Assembly (NCBI GenBank): GCA_021850835.1
Contig: JAJZKS010000129.1
Span: 1 to 5,653, forward strand
DNA from: Thermoplasmata archaeon
GTDB lineage: Archaea; Thermoplasmatota; Thermoplasmata; Thermoplasmatales; Thermoplasmataceae
Length of the DNA: 5,653 nucleotides
Reading direction: 5' to 3'
In this document: piece after piece, positions 1 through 5,168 of the stretch
Numbering within the stretch: the stretch's first letter is position 1
Layout: every line of letters starts with the position of its first letter
Made by a program: the position numbers and the translations under genes
Notes under the pieces: generated by a model
The model's database searches: none
The model's input: the letters and a program-made list of their open reading frames with translations, nothing else
Told to the model about the DNA's origin: nothing

Positions 1-52
1 TTGCCGGATTACTTTAGAAGAGGTATTAGCTATTAATTCCTCTAATCCATGA
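1..52 (+). other. Possible 3' tail of an upstream gene, frame undecided
   Basis: Two plus-strand frames are open from the window edge. One reads LPDYFRRGISY and stops with TAA at 34-36. The other reads CRITLEEVLAINSSNP and stops with TGA at 50-52. Either could be the C-terminus of an upstream plus-strand gene ending shortly before the ribosome binding site at 57-61, and no family can be assigned to so few residues. The stretch may equally be intergenic. No convincing TATA box was found in it. Confidence 0.2.
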
Positions 53-56
53 AAAA

Positions 57-61
57 GGTGA
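57..61 (+). promoter_or_regulatory. Shine-Dalgarno site GGTGA for the ATG at 66
   Basis: GGTGA lies four bases before the ATG at 66, inside an AAAAAGGTGAGAAAATG context. It matches the archaeal 16S anti-Shine-Dalgarno (complement of GGTGA). It is the best ribosome binding site near this gene and argues that translation begins at 66, not at the ATG at 146. That makes the frame break at 135-137 significant. Confidence 0.6.
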
Positions 62-65
62 GAAA

Positions 66-137
66 ATGAATCACGCTAAACAGATTAAGCATGTCTTTAC
101 TGGGCAGGAAACTTACGATGGGGCAGTGAGGGGCTGA
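66..137 (+). CDS. Short ORF, probable N-terminal fragment of the following gene, separated by a frameshift
   Basis: This is a 23-codon ORF from ATG at 66 to TGA at 135-137, preceded by a good GGTGA site. Its product begins MNHAKQIKHVF and ends DGAVRG. Inserting one base in the GGGG run at 130-133 (equivalently, a -1 shift there) would read through the TGA into the frame of the 146-967 gene. The joined reading would be DGAVRGLKAYMNLGF, which looks like continuous protein, and the composite would be about 300 residues. Possible explanations are a homopolymer error in the read or assembly, a true frameshift mutation, or a short leader peptide coupled to the downstream ATG eight bases after the stop. 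I favour an error or mutation because the sequence between the TGA and the ATG at 146 also reads sensibly in the downstream frame. Confidence 0.45.
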   Translation: MNHAKQIKHVFTGQETYDGAVRG

Positions 138-145
138 AGGCGTAC

Positions 146-967
146 ATGAATCTCGGGTTTGAACCGACCCAGAATGAAAAAGATGCCCTCCACAATTTCC
201 TGGCATCATGGGGTGGAGGAGAAAAGTCTAGCGTGCACAACACAATCCTGGAAATGGAATTCCCGGAGTTTGTAATTCCATTTTATGAACGGATCAATGC
301 CATACCTGGGTGCCGCGTCGATCCAAACTTATTCCACAGCAAGGGAGATATTTATGTAAATGTGGAATACAACAAGTCCGTTGCTAAGGAAGTCAATGAC
401 ATTATAACTGAATTTTTGATAAAAGATCACCTGTTTTCAAAACGCTTCATTTATTCCGGGCCACAAGGCAAAGGCTTGCCATACCTTCTCCAGTTATACT
501 CCAGAAACGGCAACAGCCTTGGAGATTTCTTGTTAGTCAAGACAACTTGGAGGTACGATTCCGAGCAGATCAAGAGACAGAATGAAGGAATTATGCAGAA
601 TCTTGGAAAGTACATTCCTAAAGAGTTCTCAGAAGGTCAGATCCAGAAACTGATTTTCAAGACCGAAGTCCCTGCCATTAAGGGCAATGCCAGAAGTGAG
701 ATTGTGAGCATGGATGACAATTTAGTGGAATTCCAGATTAAATCTAAATTCTTCACAGATTTTTCAAATGAAGTCATAAAGCGATATACTGGTCCAATTT
801 TTCTGCAGATGGAAATTACCCTTGAGAAGCAGATATCCTACTACATAGTTGAAAAGAGCCTCCAAATACAATTTCTAAAAGGAATAACTGAAAACTGGAA
901 AAAGCCTGCCAGGGCTGATCATGTCAATTTCATTGAGGAAGTGGTTAGCCTTGATGAGGTTGTGTAG
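146..967 (+). CDS. Unrecognised conserved-looking soluble protein (main open frame; true start probably 66 with a frameshift)
   Basis: I do not recognise this 273-residue protein. It has no signal peptide or membrane segment and looks like a soluble cytoplasmic alpha/beta protein with many charged residues and an acidic C-terminus (EEVVSLDEVV). Two regions resemble each other in pattern. Residues about 34-92 contain GDIYVNVEY followed by a helix-like stretch, and residues about 192-244 contain GPIFLQMEI followed by a similar stretch, hinting at an internal duplication. No catalytic motif, zinc-binding cysteine cluster or clear helix-turn-helix is visible. The frame is open upstream back to a TAA at 86-88, without an ATG before 146. 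The better ribosome binding site serves ATG 66 in another frame, so the N-terminus is likely incomplete as read here. The gene converges on the minus-strand tRNA-Asp gene, and no T-rich terminator was found on the plus strand after its stop. Confidence 0.75.
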   Translation: MNLGFEPTQNEKDALHNFLASWGGGEKSSVHNTILEMEFPEFVIPFYERINAIPGCRVDPNLFHSKGDIYVNVEYNKSVAKEVNDIITEFLIKDHLFSKRFIYSGPQGKGLPYLLQLYSRNGNSLGDFLLVKTTWRYDSEQIKRQNEGIMQNLGKYIPKEFSEGQIQKLIFKTEVPAIKGNARSEIVSMDDNLVEFQIKSKFFTDFSNEVIKRYTGPIFLQMEITLEKQISYYIVEKSLQIQFLKGITENWKKPARADHVNFIEEVVSLDEVV

Positions 968-1007
968 TAAATAATCAATAATTCTCGCCCATTTGCCATT
1001 CACAATT

Positions 1008-1014
1008 AAAAAAA
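1008..1014 (-). terminator. T7 tract downstream of tRNA-Asp, likely archaeal terminator
   Basis: Seven A residues on the plus strand are a T7 run in the minus-strand transcript, preceded by the small palindrome GGAATTCC (1015-1022). Archaeal RNA polymerase commonly terminates at oligo-T tracts, with or without a hairpin. The tract lies about 62 bases beyond the tRNA 3' end, so a trailer would have to be removed during maturation. It also lies 40 bases past the stop of the converging plus-strand gene, where it would not act as a terminator for that gene. Confidence 0.4.
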
Positions 1015-1029
1015 GGAATTCCGTATCAA

Positions 1030-1059
1030 GGAAGATTTCAGGATGCTAACAATTCTTCC
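1030..1059. repeat. Inverted repeat GGAAGA/TCTTCC in the tRNA trailer
   Basis: GGAAGA at 1030-1035 is complementary to TCTTCC at 1054-1059, leaving an 18-base loop. A CCGTA direct repeat (1021-1025 and 1058-1062) overlaps the outer edges. The element sits between the tRNA-Asp 3' end and the T7 tract, so it could form a weak hairpin in the trailer. The stem is only six base pairs and may be chance. Confidence 0.25.
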
Positions 1060-1076
1060 GTAGGATTTGTAAGGCA

Positions 1077-1149
1077 CGCCCTGGCCGGGATTTGAACCCG
1101 AGTCACGAGCTCGACAGGCTCGTATGATAGGCCGCTACACTACCAGGGC
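1077..1149 (-). tRNA. tRNA-Asp (anticodon GTC)
   Basis: Read on the minus strand, the gene folds as a full cloverleaf. The acceptor stem is GCCCTGG/CCAGGGC (1143-1149 with 1078-1084). The D arm carries the G18G19 pair. The anticodon stem is CGAGC/GCTCG around the loop CTGTCGA, with anticodon GTC at 1113-1115. The variable loop has four bases, and the T arm is TCGGG/CCCGG with loop TTCAAAT. The discriminator base is G (1077), as expected for aspartate tRNAs. No intron is present and CCA is not encoded, so CCA would be added by tRNA nucleotidyltransferase. The D stem contains G-T and T-T appositions, common in tRNAs. It decodes GAC and, by wobble, GAT. Confidence 0.97.
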
Positions 1150-1170
1150 TTTACCGTTGATTGCACGGTT

Positions 1171-1180
1171 TTATTAAAAG
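1171..1180 (-). promoter_or_regulatory. TATA-like box for tRNA-Asp
   Basis: On the minus strand this reads CTTTTAATAA, centred about 26 bases upstream of the mature tRNA 5' end at 1149. That is the usual spacing between an archaeal TATA box and the transcription start. The tRNA therefore probably has its own promoter and does not depend on read-through from the phosphoesterase gene that ends at 1262 on the same strand. Confidence 0.5.
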
Positions 1181-1261
1181 TATTAGGTGATATGGCAGGT
1201 CTTTAAGCATTTTGCTCTTTATTTTCAGGTGAAATTGAAAGCGTTAGAGGCACTCAGTTTC

Positions 1262-1999
1262 CTATTGCCGGTTGGCCTGTATGTCCTTAAGGTAACCAAA
1301 GTCCACAAGACCGAATTCCTCGGTAACTCCATACACCCGGAACTTGCTGGAATCTGTGTGTCTAAGAACAGGTGTAAAATGTTCCTCACTCAGAAGGCTC
1401 TGTGCAACATCTGTGCCAGAGGAGAAGAAGCTCATTGCTGGAGTAATGAGGATCTTTGATTCTTCGTTGAACACGAACGCAGGAATCTTGAACATTCCTC
1501 CGACCCTGTCCCTGAGAACAAGGGAGGGATGCTCGTGGCCAAGAATTGTAATTTTCCTGAATTTCTGGTCCCGATCTCCATGGTAGATATAATATCGGTC
1601 ATCCTCAAACGTTTCGGTGATCTCTATGTTTTTTCTCTTCAGGATAGTGATAAGGTAATTGTCATGGTTCCCTCTTATAAAATGGAGTTTCAACTGTTTC
1701 TCATAGCGGGATATGAAATGCATGATATCATCCCATTCCTGAGGAAGGTTCTTAGAGAATTCGTGCTTGAAATCCCCGTTTATTATGAGCCTATCGGGGT
1801 TGTACCTTTCAATGATCCGGTCAATCATGCCTTCGACATGTTCCCTCTGGAGTTTTGGAAGGAAGAGGCCATGCAGGTTCATTTCTTCCTCAAAGCCAAG
1901 GTGCAGATCGGAAACAACAGCGGTTGATATATCCCTCAGATAGATGCAGTGGAGTTCTGATATGAATACATCATCCAAGACCTGAATTTCTTTCAACAT
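1262..1999 (-). CDS. Calcineurin-like metallophosphoesterase, COG1407 / SbcD-Mre11-related archaeal type
   Basis: This 245-residue cytoplasmic protein is predicted to hydrolyse phosphoester bonds at a two-metal centre. All the superfamily motifs are in order: D31-L-H33-L-G, G75-D76-F-K-H79, G110-N111-H112-D113, H140-G-D, and G154-H155-E-H157 followed by PSL. The GDxKH and GHEHPS forms are typical of the ICC-like COG1407 group, annotated in archaea as SbcD-related phosphoesterase. Bacterial relatives (PdeM) occur with Lhr-type helicases and DNA ligases in DNA repair clusters, so a nucleic acid substrate is a reasonable inference. No helicase or ligase gene is in this window, however. The length is normal for the group. 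The ATG at 1999 has no clear Shine-Dalgarno site, and a TATA-like stretch about 22-24 bases upstream suggests a leaderless or nearly leaderless mRNA. It is transcribed divergently from the epimerase gene, and tRNA-Asp follows on the same strand. Confidence 0.92.
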   Translation of the reverse strand: MLKEIQVLDDVFISELHCIYLRDISTAVVSDLHLGFEEEMNLHGLFLPKLQREHVEGMIDRIIERYNPDRLIINGDFKHEFSKNLPQEWDDIMHFISRYEKQLKLHFIRGNHDNYLITILKRKNIEITETFEDDRYYIYHGDRDQKFRKITILGHEHPSLVLRDRVGGMFKIPAFVFNEESKILITPAMSFFSSGTDVAQSLLSEEHFTPVLRHTDSSKFRVYGVTEEFGLVDFGYLKDIQANRQ

Positions 2000-2016
2000 C
2001 CCAGTAGGGGCAAATG

Positions 2017-2026
2017 AAAATTAAGG
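2017..2026 (-). promoter_or_regulatory. Possible TATA box for the phosphoesterase gene
   Basis: On the minus strand this reads CCTTAATTTT, centred about 22 bases before the ATG at 1999. If used, transcription would start at or very near the start codon, which fits the absence of a ribosome binding site. The match is weak and no transcript data are available. Confidence 0.3.
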
Positions 2027-2132
2027 TTAGCGATTTGCAGTATGCTTGGGTATTAGACTTGCCTTGGGTTGAGTGCACTGGGCGAAGGCCAATCAGAAAA
2101 AAGTTAAGAGAGCTAAACTCCTATTCAATACA

Positions 2133-2138
2133 GGAGAG
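2133..2138 (+). promoter_or_regulatory. Shine-Dalgarno site GGAGAG supporting the TTG start at 2146
   Basis: GGAGAG within AGGAGAGAT lies seven bases before TTG at 2146 and is close to the ideal AGGAGGTGAT. The first in-frame ATG (2182) has no comparable site and would remove the first beta strand of the epimerase fold. This supports TTG as the initiation codon. Confidence 0.6.
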
Positions 2139-2145
2139 ATAAATC

Positions 2146-2967
2146 TTGATCCTTGCAGATGGCAGAAGCTCAGTGGAAATAATGGAAAAAGGCGCTTATG
2201 TAAAATCCCTTGTTCTGGATGGCCTTGAAATTCTGAAACCCAGTGAGGACGGGGTGCAGACCCATGGTGGAATGGCCATTATGCTTCCTTATGCCGGAAG
2301 GGTCAGAAACGCAATGTATGTATGGGAAGGCAAGCAATACTTGCTTCCAAAGAACAGCGGGGAGCACAGCATCCATGGCCTTACCAGAGAACTCGACTGG
2401 GCTGCAGAGAAGGCAGGGGAGAACAAAGGAATCTTCACCATCAAACTCTCAACTTCAAATTATCCTACGGAACTGTTCCTGAAATTGGATTTTGAAATTA
2501 ATTCCAGTTCATTCTCCATACATATCGAAGCTGAGAACAAGGGCAGCGTTAACGGGCCATTCATGGCAGGAATGCACCCATATTTCAGGTTCAAGGATTC
2601 CTGGGCAATAGAGTCAAAACAGAACCTCCTTCGGCTCAACTTCGAATCAGGGTTTTTCCCTGATGGCACCATAACTGCCATAAAACCAAAAGCCCTCAGT
2701 TCCAAAGGCGGTATGCCATTTGACAACACATATGTCACAAACAGCACCCCGGTGCTTTTCGCAGGGGACAGGCGAATAGTCTTAGAAAATAACAACATGC
2801 CATATCTGGTGTTGTACAATGGACAATTTGCCTGCAAGGAGTCAATTGCAGCAGAGCCCATGAGTGCCGCCCCGGATGCATTCAACAATGGAATTGGCCT
2901 CGTATCTATTCCGCCAGGGGAAAAATTCCGCTGTTCCGCAACATTCAGGTTATCACGGGTTCCATAA
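2146..2967 (+). CDS. Aldose 1-epimerase (mutarotase) family protein
   Basis: This 273-residue cytoplasmic protein is predicted to interconvert alpha and beta anomers of an aldose or a related sugar (COG2017, galactose mutarotase-like beta-sandwich fold). Visible landmarks are PYAGRVRN at 48-55 (Arg and Asn of the sugar site), the HSIHG motif at 74-78, GMHPYF with H144 as the expected general acid, PFDNTY with D193, and AAEPMSAAPDAFN with E237 as the expected general base. Both catalytic residues are therefore present, and the length is slightly below that of classical GalM (about 330-350 residues), as is usual for short COG2017 proteins. The start is TTG, chosen for its good ribosome binding site. 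It heads an apparent three-gene operon, with the amidohydrolase gene 31 bases downstream. The sugar used cannot be read from the sequence, and sugar-phosphate or other substrates are possible. Confidence 0.9.
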   Translation: MILADGRSSVEIMEKGAYVKSLVLDGLEILKPSEDGVQTHGGMAIMLPYAGRVRNAMYVWEGKQYLLPKNSGEHSIHGLTRELDWAAEKAGENKGIFTIKLSTSNYPTELFLKLDFEINSSSFSIHIEAENKGSVNGPFMAGMHPYFRFKDSWAIESKQNLLRLNFESGFFPDGTITAIKPKALSSKGGMPFDNTYVTNSTPVLFAGDRRIVLENNNMPYLVLYNGQFACKESIAAEPMSAAPDAFNNGIGLVSIPPGEKFRCSATFRLSRVP

Positions 2968-2998
2968 ATTGAAAATACAAAGGATCACATCATGTAAT

Positions 2999-4123
2999 AT
3001 GAAGTATGTAAAAGCTGCAACCCTGTACAATAATGGGGAGATCCTGAAAGATGTTTACATAGGCTTTGAGAAAGACATAATTGAATTAAGCACGACTAAG
3101 CCCAAAGGTGAAATCATTTCGGAGGGTGTCGTTACTCCGGCATTCATAGATGCCCATGCACATATTGGCATGGCCAGGGCAGGAGAACCTTCAGGAGAGG
3201 ATGAGGCAAATGAACACATGGATCCCATATACCCACTTGTGAACGCCCTTCACAGCGTTTACATGGATGACAGTGCCTTCAGGGAATCTGTGGAAAGCAA
3301 TGTACTTTACACTGTAGTACTGCCAGGCAGCGGAAACCCCATAGGCGGGAAAGCAGTGTTACTTAGGACATTTGCTTCAAACATCAAGGATGCTTATGTC
3401 CAGGACATAGGCATAAAGACGGCGCTCGGATACAATCCCCGAAGCACCAAGGAATGGGAAGGCAAGCGCCCATCAACGCGGATGGGAGCCATAGCACTTC
3501 TGAGGGAGCGCTTCATAAAAGCTCGGAAACTTCTCTCAATGATAGAGGCCGGAAAGAAGGTCCAGGACGAGATTGAGCCCCTGGATGAGGTCTTTATGAG
3601 AATCCTGAAGGGAGAAGAGAGACTCATGACACATCTTCACAGGGAGGATGATGCCTATGTCCTCATGAGCCTGATTGACGAATTCGGGTTCAAGGCCATA
3701 ATTAACCACGGCATGGATTTCTACAGGCCTGAAGTTCTGAAAGAAATGAAGGCAAGGGGCATTCCTCTGGTATACGGTCCTCTTGATTCCCACCCGTACA
3801 AGGTGGAGTTGAAGCATGAAAGCTGGAGAAACTGTAAGCTCATTATGGATTCTGGAGTGAAATTCTGCATGATGTCAGACCATCCTGTCATACTGCAGAG
3901 AAACTTGTTCCTCACAATGAGGCACTTTCTCAAGTTTGGAATGACCAGAGAAGAGGCAATCGCAAAACTCACCAGAGAACCAGCTGAAATTCTCGGAATA
4001 AGTAACCTTGGAACAATTGAGAAGGGAAAACTTGCTTCCTTTACCGTTTGGGACAAGGATCCGTTTGAACTAGATTCCCAAGCCAGGCTCATTATTGCGG
4101 AAGGTAACCTGCTGAAACCTTAA
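2999..4123 (+). CDS. Metal-dependent amidohydrolase, imidazolonepropionase-related (COG1228-like)
   Basis: This 374-residue cytoplasmic hydrolase belongs to the amidohydrolase superfamily. A short N-terminal beta segment (MKYVKAATLYNNG) leads to the metal motif D51-A-H53-A-H55-I-G after VVTPAFI. Next come PGSGNPIGG at 109-117, GIKTALGYNPR at 138-148, THLHREDD at 211-218 (H212, H214), INHG with H237, and MSDHP with D294, the expected catalytic aspartate. The C-terminal signature is LTREPAEILGI through GTIEKGKLASF. These match the COG1228 group carrying an NPIGG motif, whose substrates are mostly unknown (cyclic amides and dipeptides are known for some relatives). ATG at 2999 is chosen because homologous enzymes begin at this point. 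The frame is open further upstream, with a TTG at 2969 just after the previous stop, but upstream residues overlap the epimerase gene. The ribosome binding site is weak (AGGA at 2981-2984). It is the middle gene of the operon. Confidence 0.88.
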   Translation: MKYVKAATLYNNGEILKDVYIGFEKDIIELSTTKPKGEIISEGVVTPAFIDAHAHIGMARAGEPSGEDEANEHMDPIYPLVNALHSVYMDDSAFRESVESNVLYTVVLPGSGNPIGGKAVLLRTFASNIKDAYVQDIGIKTALGYNPRSTKEWEGKRPSTRMGAIALLRERFIKARKLLSMIEAGKKVQDEIEPLDEVFMRILKGEERLMTHLHREDDAYVLMSLIDEFGFKAIINHGMDFYRPEVLKEMKARGIPLVYGPLDSHPYKVELKHESWRNCKLIMDSGVKFCMMSDHPVILQRNLFLTMRHFLKFGMTREEAIAKLTREPAEILGISNLGTIEKGKLASFTVWDKDPFELDSQARLIIAEGNLLKP

Positions 4124-4164
4124 TGGGCGTATCCATTGAAACCGGTGAAGCATGCCATCTCTAA
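4123..4164 (+). other. 13-codon mini-ORF bridging two TAATG overlaps
   Basis: An ATG at 4123 overlaps the amidohydrolase stop as TAATG (4121-4125). It opens a frame encoding MGVSIETGEACHL, which stops at TAA 4162-4164. That stop overlaps an in-frame internal ATG (4164) of the next gene, again as TAATG. The GGTGA site for the next gene lies inside this mini-ORF. It may be a coupling device or simply chance, and no protein function is proposed. Confidence 0.25.
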
Positions 4165-4985
4165 TGCCAATTCAAGCCAGATATGAAGAAATCATGCGGG
4201 ACAAAGTCTCTGGCTCTAGTGATTTGGCTTTTAAGGTATGCAGGTTCTTTGAGGATTTCTCTAAATCAGATTATATAAAACTGAAAACTTACGCGAAAAG
4301 AATTTACGCATATTTCACTGGAATGGGACTTGTAAGAAACACTGCCCTTGAACTCATCACTGCCATGGATGATGGAGAAGATATTACAGTTAAATGCCAG
4401 GAAATCCAATTAAGGATGAATCACCAGAGTTCAACGGCTCTCGAAAAGATCAATTCCTTATTCAGTAAGGAGGTAAGCGTGGCAACAATTAGCAGAAGTT
4501 CCCAGGTTTCTGCGGCTCTCTTGAGGTATTCAGGCAGGATCCGTGAAGTATATGTGCTGGAGAGCAGGCCCATGCTTGAGGGGGTTTATCTCCACAAGGA
4601 GTTGCTGAAGAACGGGATCAGGTCAATACTGCTCACAGATGCCTCAATGGGGGAAGCATGCAGAATGGCAGATTTATGCCTTGTGGGCTGTGATTCCCTG
4701 CTTGGCGACGGCACCTTAATACACAAGGCTGGCACCCTCCCACTCTTTTCCACAATGCACTATTATTCGAAGAGCAATTTTGCCATTGGCATAGGAATGA
4801 AGGAAGAACGGAATTGGACATTGGACACCTATCCTGAATTTAGAGAACATCCATGCAAAGAACTGGGATTGTATGACGGAAGTTGCAGGAACAGGTATTT
4901 TGAAAAGGTTCCCCCTGACCTCATAGATGGGATCTTCACAGAAACTGGCATAAGAAAATTCAATCCACAGGGTCCAGGCCCCTAA
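4152..4985 (+). CDS. IF-2B / ribose-1,5-bisphosphate isomerase-like protein (COG1184 family)
   Basis: This 277-residue cytoplasmic protein belongs to the family that includes eIF2B alpha/beta/delta, methylthioribose-1-phosphate isomerase and archaeal ribose-1,5-bisphosphate isomerase. It has an N-terminal helical part (about 1-100) and a C-terminal Rossmann-like part. The latter carries VATISRSS at 110-117, VLESRPMLEG at 135-144, LLTDASMG at 160-167, GCDSLLGDGTLIHKAGT at 179-195, and FEKVPPDLIDGIFTETG near the C-terminus. The aspartate expected in GADS/GCDS is present (D181). Where isomerases have T-H-C, this protein reads T-I-S, so the catalytic cysteine is apparently Ser114. It may be a non-canonical isomerase, a sugar-phosphate or nucleotide sensor, or an IF-2B-type regulator. 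ATG 4152 follows GGTGA (4144-4148) by three bases, which is short. ATG 4164 is an alternative start. It is the last gene of the apparent operon, 28 bases after the amidohydrolase. Confidence 0.85.
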   Translation: MPSLMPIQARYEEIMRDKVSGSSDLAFKVCRFFEDFSKSDYIKLKTYAKRIYAYFTGMGLVRNTALELITAMDDGEDITVKCQEIQLRMNHQSSTALEKINSLFSKEVSVATISRSSQVSAALLRYSGRIREVYVLESRPMLEGVYLHKELLKNGIRSILLTDASMGEACRMADLCLVGCDSLLGDGTLIHKAGTLPLFSTMHYYSKSNFAIGIGMKEERNWTLDTYPEFREHPCKELGLYDGSCRNRYFEKVPPDLIDGIFTETGIRKFNPQGPGP

Positions 4986-5168
4986 GGCAATTATGCACAA
5001 ATTTCTGCAAGCTTAGATACATCCTACCGTACATATACTAGAAATTCCCCATGGTATTGGCCGGGTGCCACTCTATTATGTAGGTCTTATGGCGAATTTT
5101 TCGTATTAACTGTGATAAGTTTTAAGTATGGAGCTAAGGTATAGATTTTACTCTATAGTGTGGTGCAA
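4986..5168 (+). other. Intergenic region between the operon and the pilin gene
   Basis: These 183 bases hold no convincing gene on either strand. A T5 tract (5097-5101), flanked by CGAA and TTCG, could help end the upstream operon transcript, but support is weak. A TGGC/GCCA four-base-pair stem (5058-5070) has no T tract after it. AT-rich promoter-like elements for the pilin gene lie at 5120-5146. Confidence 0.4.
5120..5128 (+). promoter_or_regulatory. Probable TATA box for the pilin-like gene
   Basis: TTTTAAGTA follows purine-rich GATAAG, resembling a BRE/TATA arrangement. A start about 25 bases downstream, near 5149, would leave a leader of about 20 bases containing GGTG (5162-5165) three bases before the ATG. 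A second candidate, TATAG at 5140-5144, would instead give a nearly leaderless mRNA. The sequence alone does not decide between them. Confidence 0.4.

Noticed and set aside
1077..1149. Possible tRNA intron or other tRNA identity
   Set aside because: The cloverleaf closes in 72 bases plus discriminator without an intron, and the only anticodon consistent with a paired stem is GTC.
1207..1232. AGCATTTTGCT followed by a T-rich stretch as a plus-strand terminator
   Set aside because: The stem is only four base pairs and no plus-strand gene ends near it.
1529..1927. Plus-strand open frame of 132 codons opposite the phosphoesterase gene
   Set aside because: It is fully antisense to a gene with all expected motifs, has no ribosome binding site, and encodes nothing recognisable.
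2460..2888. Minus-strand open frame of 142 codons inside the epimerase gene
   Set aside because: It is antisense to a clear mutarotase coding sequence, with no promoter or family resemblance.
2864..2998. Extended N-terminus for the amidohydrolase from an upstream ATG
   Set aside because: It would overlap about 100 bases of the epimerase gene in another frame, and amidohydrolases of this type begin at the residue encoded from 2999.
3536..4092. Overlapping minus-strand open frames under the amidohydrolase gene
   Set aside because: They are shadows of the coding strand with no ribosome binding sites and no recognisable product.
4969..4983. Near-palindrome AGGGTCCAGGCCCCT at the end of the IF-2B-like gene as a terminator
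   Set aside because: It lies inside the coding region, has a mismatch and a tight loop, and is not followed by a T tract.
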